Origin: JBDNFP01 sp041689775
GTDB lineage: Bacteria; Bacteroidota; Bacteroidia; Cytophagales; Spirosomataceae
NCBI GenBank assembly: GCA_041689775.1
Contig: JBDNFP010000224.1
Coordinates: forward strand, 1 to 17,140
Direction of reading: 5' to 3'
Length of the DNA stretch: 17,140 nt
This document shows positions 6,108 through 13,551 of the stretch, piece by piece. Positions within the stretch are counted from its first letter, which is position 1; every line of letters begins with the position of its first letter. The position numbers were made by a program, and so were the translations under genes. Under the pieces are notes generated by a model, which did not search any database, was not told where the DNA came from, and worked only from the letters and a program-made list of their open reading frames with translations.

Positions 6108-8489
6108 CTAATTACCACGCTTTTCCCGGCGCTGACGGCGGCGCTCCTGCCGCTCTTCCCGGTTCTTCTTCCCAAAAGGAAGTATATTTACTATTTTATC
6201 AATTAACTCGCGGCCAAAGCCTCCCTCCGGTTCATCGGCCAGAAAGGGCGCGCAATCCAATCGATTTCGCAAACGATCCGACAATGGCTCGAATGATTTA
6301 CTTTTTGAAAGGTATCCGTTTTTCACGAGTCGGGAGGTAAACTCCCCCCAGATGGGTAGAGCCGTGCGGGCCCCTTGTCCCAATTCGAGGCTTCGGAAAC
6401 GCACCAGCGGGCTTTCTCCCCCAACCCACACGCCGGTTACGAGGCCCGGCACGATACCGATAAACCAGCCATCGGTTTGATTTTGGGTAGTGCCCGTTTT
6501 TCCGGCCATGTCCAAGGACAGCCCAAAAGATGACCGCAGGCGTTGCCCGCTCCCCTCGTTCACCACGGCCTTCATCATGTGAAGCATAATGGCCGCATTA
6601 TCGATGGATAACGCATACTTATGTTTTTTGGATTTATTCTCACGCAACACGCGCCCGGCACCGTCTACTATCCTGGTCACGTATACTGGTTCACTGATTC
6701 GCCCTCCGTTGGCGAATGCCGTGTAGGCCGTCACCATTTCCAGCAACGACAGATTAGCCGTACCCAGCGCCAACGAAGGCACGGGGGGCAGTTCGCTGTG
6801 GATGCCCAGATCACTCGCCATCCGGACCGTAGCCGGTACCCCGACTTTTAGAATCAACTGGGCCGAAATCGTATTGACCGATTTGGACAAAGCTCCTTCC
6901 ATTGAGTACCTGCCCCCGTACTGACTATCGGCATTTTGGGGCGCCCAGTTCTCGTACTCGGCGTAGGTAGTCCGTTTGTTTTCCAGATAATCACAGGGCT
7001 TTAAACCTTTCTGTAAAGCCGCCGCGTATACAATGGGCTTAAACGTTGACCCAACTTGCCGCTGAGACAGTACGTGGTCGTATTTAAAAAGACCGTGGTT
7101 GATACCCCCCACCCAAGCACGGACAAAACCGGTTTCGGGTTCAATCGAAACGAGGCCAGTGTTAAGAAATTTCTGGTAGTAGGCCAAAGAATCCATCGGA
7201 CTCATCGTACGCCGCACCACCCCGTTCCAACTAAATAAGGTCATGGGCACGTTTTTATCAAAGGCCTCTTTAATCTCGGCCTCCGATGCTCCTTGTTCCT
7301 TCATGATTTTGTAGCGGGTGGAGTATCGCTGCGCGGTCTTCAACACGGAAGCATCATTGCCCCAGGGTAGTCGCCCCCGCCAATGAGCATCAAATTGCTT
7401 TTGCAGCGCCGCCATGCGCACGTACACCGCCCGCTCCGCCTGCCGCTGTACGTTGGCGTCCAGCGTAGTGTATATTTTTAGTCCGTCGGTGTACAAGTTG
7501 TACGGTTCTCCGTCCGGTCGATCTTGGGTAGCACACCATTCGGCAAGCTCAACCCGGAGCTGTTCCCGAAAATACGGCGCCAGGTTTTCCTCGTCGGTCT
7601 GTTTTACTTTTTTCTCTTTTCTTAGTACCAACGCCAGGTTTTTTAGCGAATCTGCCTCCTGAGGTGAAACATACCCGTAGCGAGCCATCTGACTCAACAC
7701 CAGATTCCTTCGACTCTTGGAACGTTCGGGCCGCGACCGCGGATTGTAGGTCGTGGTGGCTTTCAGCATCCCTACCAGTACCGCTGCTTCCTCGGCTTTC
7801 AATTGGCTGGCCGGAACATTGAAAAAATAGCGGGCTGCCCGCTCTACCCCGAAGATGGTGCCGCCAAAGGAAACCGTGTTGAGGTATAGTTCCAGAACCT
7901 CACTCTTGGAGTATACGTCTTCCAGCCGCCGGGCAATAATCATCTCCCGAAGTTTGTTAACGGGCATTTCCAAAAAAAGACGGTTTTTACGGGGATACAG
8001 GTTTTTGACCAACTGCTGGGTGATGGTACTTCCCCCGCCCGAACTTTCGTTTTGCAGCATCAGTGTTTTTACCAGTACCCGAGCCAAACTACGGTAGTCA
8101 ATGCCGCCGTGTTGGTAAAAACGCGCGTCTTCGGTGGCTACCAATGCCTTAATGACGGTAGTATCGATATCTTCGTACGAAATATTGGTGCGATCGTAGA
8201 GGAAGTAGCGCCCCAACAACACGCTATCGGCAGAGTATACTTCGGAGGCAGTATCGTTCCGCTTGTTTTTCAGCTCCTTCCGGGACGGCATATCACCGAA
8301 TATCCCCAGTAGGATCATGACGTAAAACAAAAGCCCGATGGAAACCATCAGACCGAAGAAGGCGACCATCAGAGAGACAATAAGTCGCATGGTACCCGCC
8401 CGGCCTGCCCGTTTCCATTTTAACCAATAAAGAATCTTGCTACACTTTTCGGACACGTTTTTACGGAAGTTACTGCTTTGGTTTTTCAA
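6108..8489 (-). CDS. class A penicillin-binding protein (PBP1A type), bifunctional transglycosylase/transpeptidase
   Basis: The 793-residue product polymerises lipid II and cross-links peptidoglycan at the outer face of the inner membrane. A basic cytoplasmic N-terminus (~1-33) precedes one membrane segment (~35-65). The GT51 domain follows: TEDARFYQHGG with catalytic Glu120, GGSTITQQLVKN (~152-163), KLREMIIARRLE (~179-190) and SEVLELYLN (~196-204). The transpeptidase domain carries GSTFKP (Ser481 nucleophile, Lys484), SVN (537-539) and KTGT (663-667 region, Lys664). The tail is strongly basic (KKNREERQERRRQRREKR), likely disordered. All catalytic motifs are intact. The start at 8489 is the longest; an internal Met at residue 34 directly before the membrane helix is a less likely alternative. 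PlsC lies 55 bases upstream on the same strand, so co-transcription is possible. Confidence 0.95.
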   Translation of the reverse strand: MKNQSSNFRKNVSEKCSKILYWLKWKRAGRAGTMRLIVSLMVAFFGLMVSIGLLFYVMILLGIFGDMPSRKELKNKRNDTASEVYSADSVLLGRYFLYDRTNISYEDIDTTVIKALVATEDARFYQHGGIDYRSLARVLVKTLMLQNESSGGGSTITQQLVKNLYPRKNRLFLEMPVNKLREMIIARRLEDVYSKSEVLELYLNTVSFGGTIFGVERAARYFFNVPASQLKAEEAAVLVGMLKATTTYNPRSRPERSKSRRNLVLSQMARYGYVSPQEADSLKNLALVLRKEKKVKQTDEENLAPYFREQLRVELAEWCATQDRPDGEPYNLYTDGLKIYTTLDANVQRQAERAVYVRMAALQKQFDAHWRGRLPWGNDASVLKTAQRYSTRYKIMKEQGASEAEIKEAFDKNVPMTLFSWNGVVRRTMSPMDSLAYYQKFLNTGLVSIEPETGFVRAWVGGINHGLFKYDHVLSQRQVGSTFKPIVYAAALQKGLKPCDYLENKRTTYAEYENWAPQNADSQYGGRYSMEGALSKSVNTISAQLILKVGVPATVRMASDLGIHSELPPVPSLALGTANLSLLEMVTAYTAFANGGRISEPVYVTRIVDGAGRVLRENKSKKHKYALSIDNAAIMLHMMKAVVNEGSGQRLRSSFGLSLDMAGKTGTTQNQTDGWFIGIVPGLVTGVWVGGESPLVRFRSLELGQGARTALPIWGEFTSRLVKNGYLSKSKSFEPLSDRLRNRLDCAPFLADEPEGGFGRELIDKIVNILPFGKKNREERQERRRQRREKRGN

Positions 8490-8504
8490 GAAGAGTCAGA
8501 AGTG

Positions 8505-8532
8505 ATGTGTTTTATTACTTCTAAAAACACAT
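8505..8532 (-). other. stem-loop between the acyltransferase and PBP genes
   Basis: ATGTGTTTT (8505-8513) pairs perfectly with AAAACACAT (8524-8532) around a 10-base loop, inside the 55-base gap. The stem is AT-rich without a terminal T-run, so it is at best a weak terminator or an mRNA-processing structure. Confidence 0.4.
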
Positions 8533-8544
8533 GCCTGGTAATTT

Positions 8545-9369
8545 TTATTGTGGATCGCCCCCCAGCCAGGTCATCTTTTCGGTTGGAATATCCTGCTCAA
8601 TTGCCTTGGTAACCCGCGCTACCATACTTTCCACCGACTCATCGGGCAAGAAATGCATGGGGGGTTTGAACTGAACGGTAATGGTCGTGTTCCGTTTTTT
8701 GAAACGCAGGCCTTTTTTATCGAAGGCCCGGCGAAAGCCATTGATCACGATGGGTACCACAATGGGGTTGTGCTCTTTGATGAGGTAGGCCGTGCCTTTA
8801 CGAACGTGAGCGTACGGTTTGGTGGTGCCCTGCGGAAAACTTACCACCCAGCCGTGGTTTAGCCCCATCCCGATTTTATCCTGCGCGGAATCATCCAGGT
8901 TTCGCTTTACATTCTCCCCCTCGGCCCGCCACGAACGTTCCACATGGATAGCTCCCCCAACACTGAATATGCGGGGCAAAATTCCCCCTGTCATCGTTTC
9001 GGCGGCGGCCACGTAATAGGTACGTACCCGCGGAGCAAGGAGAAAAAAAGGCGGGGAGATGGTATCTTTGTAGCCCCACTTTACGGCGCAAAATATCTGG
9101 TAAAAGGCAATAACATCCGCAAAGTAGGTTTGGTGATTCGACAGAAAAAGCACCCCGCTGTCGGGTAGGTTATGCAGATGTTCGGTGCCCTTGATTTTGA
9201 TTTTATTTACGGCCGTAAAACGATAGTAGGTAATCCAGCCGATAATCATAATCATCAGACGTTTAATAATCAACAGATTACCAAACGGATCTTTTTCAAA
9301 TAAACCCAGAAAATCAAGTTTTGCCAATACTCGTGGCAATACGCTAAATGTGGTTTTTAGGGGTGTCAT
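8545..9369 (-). CDS. lysophospholipid / 1-acylglycerol-3-phosphate acyltransferase family (PlsC-like)
   Basis: This 274-residue protein of the PlsC/LPLAT fold probably acylates a lysophospholipid or lysophosphatidate at the inner membrane. One hydrophobic segment (~34-48) precedes the catalytic domain. Motif I reads LSNHQTYFADV: His79 and Asp85 are separated by five residues, not the four of the classical HX4D. Motif III reads SFPQGTTKP (~177-185), with Gln where most members have Glu (FPEGTR). VVPIVINGF (~204-212) corresponds to motif IV. The variant spacing and Gln may define a subfamily, but I cannot confirm this here. The gene is divergent from the outer-membrane barrel and upstream of the PBP gene on the same strand, hinting at envelope biogenesis. 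Acyl donor and acceptor are not inferable. Confidence 0.85.
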   Translation of the reverse strand: MTPLKTTFSVLPRVLAKLDFLGLFEKDPFGNLLIIKRLMIMIIGWITYYRFTAVNKIKIKGTEHLHNLPDSGVLFLSNHQTYFADVIAFYQIFCAVKWGYKDTISPPFFLLAPRVRTYYVAAAETMTGGILPRIFSVGGAIHVERSWRAEGENVKRNLDDSAQDKIGMGLNHGWVVSFPQGTTKPYAHVRKGTAYLIKEHNPIVVPIVINGFRRAFDKKGLRFKKRNTTITVQFKPPMHFLPDESVESMVARVTKAIEQDIPTEKMTWLGGDPQ

Positions 9370-9679
9370 TTTTTAGGGTTCACTTTTATCAAATAACTTC
9401 GTGGCCTGATGCACCACAAGTATACAATGTTTTCCATCAAAAGTCTTAGCCTATCCCCTTTCTCCTCCATTGTTAATGATTGTTAAGGCCTTCTTTGCTA
9501 CTTAAACCTACCCCCATCTAGTGGCTCTAAACTATTGAATGCCGATTTATGGAGCATCCAGCTATTAGCTTTTTGTGGCGTTAGCTATGCATTTGGCATA
9601 AGTAATGAATAACAACTAATTCTACCCAGCTACCTAAATTTTCATCTACCCTGATCTTTCAACTACAACAGTCACTACC
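9370..9679. other. 310-base divergent intergenic region with paired ATTGTTAA repeats
   Basis: No coding region is visible. Two ATTGTTAA copies (9469-9476 and 9479-9486) start exactly 10 bases apart, one helical turn, which is suggestive of a regulator site. A member of the GTTAGC-type intergenic repeat lies at 9561-9588. Promoters for the divergent acyltransferase and barrel genes should be here, but I found no convincing -33/-7 pair. Confidence 0.5.
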
Positions 9680-10369
9680 ATGAACATCCGTCGCTCACTT
9701 CTGCTTTCCTTTATTTTTGTATTATTTGGTGCTTCCATCGCCTCAGCGCAGTGGTCCGTTGGAGTCCGGGGAGGAGCCTACTCCGGTACCGTCACAAAAC
9801 CTGAACTTTTCACCGCCATTACACCCGATTTTCGCTGGTCACCCGGACTCAATCTGGCCGTTTTTGCCGAACGTGAACTCTCCAACAACGTAGCCATCCG
9901 CACCGAACTGGCGTTTCAACAAAAAGGATTTCAGATGCGGGAAGGTACCAACCTCAACGTGGGCAAGTTCCCCGTTCGACTGGGCATATCTTCGGCCTAC
10001 CGGGTTAGCTACCTGGAAGCACCAGTACTCTTGAAACTGGCCGCCGGTAACGAATTAGCCAAAGTGTACGCCATCGTGGGGCCATCGGTTGGCTACGCGG
10101 TAGATGCCCAACTGATCACTCGTCCGCAGGCTATCATCGATTTCCGCCCCATCCGCACCGACGTATCCATGAATGCCATTGGCTACCAACGCTTCGAGTT
10201 GAGTGGTATTGCCGGAGCGGGTATAAGCCTGAAAGCCGGCGCTGGCGAAATCATGATCGAGGGCCGCTACCAACACGGCATCAGTCGCCTGCTCAATGTA
10301 CCCGTGGTGCAGGCCAACGTGAGAAACCAAGGGGTTAGCGTGTCGTTGGGATATACGTTACCTTTTTAA
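9680..10369 (+). CDS. outer-membrane beta-barrel protein (PorT / OMP_b-brl_2 type)
   Basis: The 229-residue product begins MNIRRSLLLSFIFVLFGASI with cleavage likely after ASAQ, giving a mature barrel that starts with the strand WSVGVRGGAYSG. Alternating beta strands follow: PGLNLAVFAER, VAIRTELAFQQKGF, YLEAPVLLKLA, KVYAIVGPSVGYAVDAQ, IMIEGRYQHGISRL and VSVSLGYTLPF. The C-terminal Phe is the usual Bam recognition end. Length and pattern fit the 8-stranded barrels of PF13568-like proteins. The function is unknown; such proteins are common and rarely characterised. A good terminator follows 18 bases after the stop, so it is probably monocistronic. Confidence 0.85.
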   Translation: MNIRRSLLLSFIFVLFGASIASAQWSVGVRGGAYSGTVTKPELFTAITPDFRWSPGLNLAVFAERELSNNVAIRTELAFQQKGFQMREGTNLNVGKFPVRLGISSAYRVSYLEAPVLLKLAAGNELAKVYAIVGPSVGYAVDAQLITRPQAIIDFRPIRTDVSMNAIGYQRFELSGIAGAGISLKAGAGEIMIEGRYQHGISRLLNVPVVQANVRNQGVSVSLGYTLPF

Positions 10370-10386
10370 AACGGTAACGTCACAAG

Positions 10387-10417
10387 AAGGATCGTCCGCT
10401 TGGTTACGATCCTTTTT
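10387..10417 (+). terminator. intrinsic terminator of the outer-membrane barrel gene
   Basis: AAGGATCGT (10387-10395) pairs with ACGATCCTT (10406-10414): a 9-bp stem with a 10-base loop, running into TTTTT and soon another T-run (GCTATTTTTGG). Confidence 0.88.
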
Positions 10418-10465
10418 GCTATTTTTGGCTGAATTTTATTTCCAGTCACCCAATTCAATGCTTGT

Positions 10466-11698
10466 ATGCGCTTCCCCCTACTACTAATTATACTTAGTGC
10501 TACCGTTCTCGGATCGGTCGCTCAATCAAAAAAACCGGCCACTGCTCCAACTACCTACTTCCCCGACCGGCAGGAGTGGCAACGTCGCAAACCGGCTGAG
10601 GTCGGGATGAACGCCGCAAAAATCAACGAACTCATTACTTTTGCCCGCGAAAATGAAACCAAAGGTCCCCGGGACATGGAAGTCTCGCAGGCCCAAAGCT
10701 TTGGTAAAGAGCCTTTCGGCGAGGGTACCGGCCCCTTCGAAACCCGCGGAGAGCCGAGCGGGATCATTGTGCGTAAAGGCTATATCGTAGCCGAATGGGG
10801 AGAGCCTTCCCGCCCGGACATGACCCACAGCGTCACCAAGAGTTTTCTGTCGACGGTGGTGGGACTGGCCGTGGATCGAAAACTCATCGGGAGTACCAAC
10901 GACACCGTGGCGGCCTACGTGCCCCCCATTGAATTGTACACTCCTTCCCAAATTAACCGCCCGGCGGAGCTTTTCGGCACCCCGGAACTAATCCGACCGT
11001 TTGATACCCCGCACAACCGCACCCTCACCTGGGAAGTAATGCTTCGTCAAACCAGCGATTGGGAAGGTACTCTGTGGGGCAAGCCCGAATGGGCCGACCG
11101 TCCTTCGGCTAATTCTACCGAATGGCGCACCCGCCCCCGTAACACCCCGGGCAGTGTCTACGAATACAATGATGTACGCGTAAACGCCCTCGCCTTGGCC
11201 GCCACGAGTGTGTGGCGCCGGCCTTTGCCGCAGGTTCTGAAAGAGTACATCATGGATCCCATTGGAGCCTCCAACACCTGGCGGTGGACGGGCTACCGCA
11301 ACTCCTGGATTGTGTTGGACGGACAACCCGTGCAGTCGGTGAGCGGGGGCGGGCACTGGGGCGGAGGTATGTTTATCAATGCCTACGATATGGCGCGGTT
11401 TGGGCTGCTGACCCAGCACAAAGGCAAGTGGAATGGCCAGCGGTTGATTTCCGAACAGTGGATCAAACAGGCCACGACGCCCACGACGGCCCAGCCCACC
11501 TACGGCTACATGAATTTCTTCGTCAACCCCGATCATCAATTTCTACCCAACGCGCCTACCACGGCTTTTGTTCACATTGGCAACGGAACCAATATGGTGT
11601 ACGTGGACGCCGAGCACGACGTGGTAATGGTAGTACGCTGGCTCGACAATAAAGCCATGGATGGGGTCGTGAAGAAGCTATTGGACAGCATAGAGTAG
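10466..11698 (+). CDS. exported serine hydrolase, beta-lactamase (class C / esterase) fold
   Basis: The 410-residue product has a signal peptide (MRFPLLLIILSATVLGSVAQ). The first active-site motif is HSVTKSF with Ser122 and Lys125 (SxxK). The second is YEYNDVRVN (~232-240), where the usual Y-x-N reads YND. A third, HIGNG, begins at about His370, in the position of KTG/HxG. GGGHWGGGMFINAYDMARFG (~half-way through the C-terminal part) is typical of the family annotated as beta-lactamase-related serine hydrolases. Members include D-aminopeptidases, esterases and amidases; true beta-lactamase activity is not implied. It acts in the periplasm or outside the cell. It sits 48 bases beyond the preceding terminator and is followed by a ~200-base gap, so it is probably a single-gene unit. 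The substrate is unknown. Confidence 0.88.
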   Translation: MRFPLLLIILSATVLGSVAQSKKPATAPTTYFPDRQEWQRRKPAEVGMNAAKINELITFARENETKGPRDMEVSQAQSFGKEPFGEGTGPFETRGEPSGIIVRKGYIVAEWGEPSRPDMTHSVTKSFLSTVVGLAVDRKLIGSTNDTVAAYVPPIELYTPSQINRPAELFGTPELIRPFDTPHNRTLTWEVMLRQTSDWEGTLWGKPEWADRPSANSTEWRTRPRNTPGSVYEYNDVRVNALALAATSVWRRPLPQVLKEYIMDPIGASNTWRWTGYRNSWIVLDGQPVQSVSGGGHWGGGMFINAYDMARFGLLTQHKGKWNGQRLISEQWIKQATTPTTAQPTYGYMNFFVNPDHQFLPNAPTTAFVHIGNGTNMVYVDAEHDVVMVVRWLDNKAMDGVVKKLLDSIE

Positions 11699-11741
11699 TG
11701 GCACGCTTATCTGGAATAAATTCTTTACTTTGTTGTGGTGA

Positions 11742-11775
11742 GTAGCTGTTAGCCACTAGCACACAGCCGTTAGCT
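11742..11775 (+). repeat. GTTAGC-type short intergenic repeat
   Basis: The stretch contains GTAGCTGTTAGCCACTAGC and then GCCGTTAGCTC. Similar GCTRTTAGC-containing pieces occur at 9561-9588, 13396-13421 and 17003-17016, all intergenic. The 9561 and 13404 copies share an 18-base core with two differences. Function unknown. Confidence 0.45.
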
Positions 11776-11899
11776 CTGTATAATCCTGAACAACCGAAGT
11801 GCATGTAATTTACTCTACGTACTAATTATGCATGATTCCTTACTTATCAACACACAACTAGTTGACCGTTACTTTACACGAACCCCTCGCATTAAAACT

Positions 11900-13387
11900 A
11901 TGAAAATTGAAAAAATAAGAATGAAACTACCTAAGCTGATAACCTACGTTTTTCTGGCCGTAGGAATTTTTTCCTTTTATGGTTGCACCCGAAACCCGGT
12001 AACCGGCAAAAAGGAGCTGATCTTTATGTCCAAGGAAGGGGAACTCGCCCTTGGTGAGCAGTCGCACCCCTCCGTCGTTGCTTCCATGGGACTTTATGAC
12101 GACAAAAACTTACAGTCCTTCATCAACGAGAAGGGTAAAGCCATGGCCGCAATTTCGCACCGACCCGAGCTTCCCTACCAGTTTTTTATCGTGGATTCTC
12201 CGGTTGTCAATGCCTTTGCCATTCCCGGCTACGTGTACTTTACCCGGGGTATTATGGCTCATTTTAATAACGAAGCCGAGTTTGCCGGCGTATTGGGCCA
12301 CGAAATTGGCCACATTACGGCCCGTCACTCCGCCCGTCAGCAAACAAGTCAATATCTTGGCATGGGAGGACTGATTATTGGGGCCATTGCCGCGCCAGAA
12401 TTAGCCGAAACCCTGCAACAAGGCATTGGAATGTTCCTGCTCGGCTACAGCCGCGCCCACGAAACGGAATCGGACAAGATCGGGGTGGGGTATTCGAGTA
12501 AAATTGGCTACGATGCCCGCGAAATGGCCGACTTCTTTGGCACCCTCAAAAAACTCAGTGATGAAAGTGGTCGCTCCATCCCAACCTTTCAGTCTACCCA
12601 CCCTGATCCGGGCGAACGCCAACAAAATGTAAACGCCCTGGCGATTGAATGGCAAAAGAAAAACCCGGGTTCTTACGTAGTTAATCGTGATCAGTACCTC
12701 CGCCGGATTGACGGAATGATCTACGGAGATGATCCTAAGCAGGGTTTTGTCGAAAATTTGGTATTCTACCACCCCGAGCTTAAACTCCAGTTCCCCATCC
12801 CGCGCGATTGGCAGTACGAGAACACCCCCACGCAGTTTCAGATGGCCCCCAAAGACGGGAAAGCGGTTATGCTATTTACATTGGCTCAGGGTACTACCCT
12901 CGACGAAGCCGCCCAGGGTGTTGTGAAGCAATTTAACCTGCAAACGCTGCAAAGTCAGAAAACAACCATCAACGGCAACCCCGCCTTGGTGATGGTGTCG
13001 AAGCAAGCACCTCAGCAGCAGCAGCAGGGCCAACAGGCACCCGCGCAAACTCCCGAAAATACCATGCAGGTAGCCACTTGGCTCATTCAGTACGGTGGCA
13101 CGATTTACGCCATCAACGGACTCACCTACGAGGCTACCTTCAATACTTACGCGTCCAATTTCCGGGGTGTAGCCGAGGGATTCCGAAGCCTGACCGACCG
13201 TGATAAACTCAACCGCCAACCCGATCGTATTCAGGTCAAAAGCGTACAGAAAGACGGCACCCTCCAAAGTGCATTACAAGACTACCGCATGTCAGCCGCG
13301 CAGATGAAGGAACTTTCTATCCTGAACGGCATGGAACTCAACGCCCCGGTCACAAGAGGAATGTTGATCAAGACGTTGGGGAAGTAG
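11900..13387 (+). CDS. M48 family zinc metalloprotease lipoprotein (BepA/YfgC-like) with C-terminal LysM-like domain
   Basis: From the ATG at 11900 this is 495 residues: an N-terminal hydrophobic segment ending FYGC (Cys29, probable lipobox), then the conserved TRNPVTGKKEL, as in periplasmic M48 proteases of the BepA/YcaL type. Zinc motif: GHEIGH (His134, Glu135, His138); third ligand probably Glu188 in HETESD. A second region (~290-460) is interrupted by a Gln-rich linker coded partly by five CAG repeats (13013-13027). The last ~50 residues (DGTLQSALQDYRMSAAQMKE, then LNGMELNAP...GMLIKTLG) resemble a LysM-type fold. An ATG at 11828 would add 24 residues ahead of the membrane segment and is less likely; 11921 is another candidate. 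The family does quality control of outer-membrane proteins in the periplasm; that role is inferred here. Confidence 0.9.
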   Translation: MKIEKIRMKLPKLITYVFLAVGIFSFYGCTRNPVTGKKELIFMSKEGELALGEQSHPSVVASMGLYDDKNLQSFINEKGKAMAAISHRPELPYQFFIVDSPVVNAFAIPGYVYFTRGIMAHFNNEAEFAGVLGHEIGHITARHSARQQTSQYLGMGGLIIGAIAAPELAETLQQGIGMFLLGYSRAHETESDKIGVGYSSKIGYDAREMADFFGTLKKLSDESGRSIPTFQSTHPDPGERQQNVNALAIEWQKKNPGSYVVNRDQYLRRIDGMIYGDDPKQGFVENLVFYHPELKLQFPIPRDWQYENTPTQFQMAPKDGKAVMLFTLAQGTTLDEAAQGVVKQFNLQTLQSQKTTINGNPALVMVSKQAPQQQQQGQQAPAQTPENTMQVATWLIQYGGTIYAINGLTYEATFNTYASNFRGVAEGFRSLTDRDKLNRQPDRIQVKSVQKDGTLQSALQDYRMSAAQMKELSILNGMELNAPVTRGMLIKTLGK

Positions 13388-13395
13388 ATTTTTTA

Positions 13396-13421
13396 AGCTA
13401 TTGGCTGTTAGCTTTTTCTGG
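13396..13421 (+). repeat. GTTAGC-type short intergenic repeat, second copy
   Basis: AGCTATTGGCTGTTAGC is followed by TTTTTCTGG. The 3' half matches GCTATTAGCTTTTTGTGG at 9561-9578 with two differences. It lies immediately after the M48 stop codon. Confidence 0.45.
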
Positions 13422-13450
13422 GACTGATTATCAAATAACTATGCAAAATA

Positions 13451-13491
13451 TTAGTAAGCATTAATTTACGTTGTAAATTAATGCTTACTAA
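13451..13491. other. perfect 19-bp inverted repeat with 3-base spacer between convergent genes
   Basis: TTAGTAAGCATTAATTTAC (13451-13469) is followed by GTT and then by its exact reverse complement (13473-13491). The stem is AT-rich, and no T-run follows directly on either strand. It is centred between the M48 (+) and DsbD (-) stop codons. It could be a bidirectional terminator of unusual composition, a protein-binding palindrome or a small mobile repeat. The structure is certain; the function is not. Confidence 0.9.
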
Positions 13492-13551
13492 CTACAAATC
13501 AATCACTTAAAATACAATTAGCTAGCTACCGCGCAGCGAACAACCTAACAG

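Noticed and set aside
10988..11539. Minus-strand ORF of 183 codons opposite the serine hydrolase
   Set aside because: It is antisense to a full-length gene with SxxK and HxG motifs. Its length is explained by GC-rich codons; no promoter, signal or domain is visible.
11828..11899. 24-residue N-terminal extension of the M48 protease
   Set aside because: It would place polar and charged residues before the lipoprotein signal segment; starts at 11900 or 11921 give a normal signal peptide.
13424..13433. Ten-base match (CTGATTATCA) to the flank/guide start of the right TnpB element at 17031-17040
   Set aside because: A 10-mer match between two AT-rich intergenic sites within 17 kb is not rare. 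It cannot be called a TnpB target without knowing the TAM and the guide boundary.
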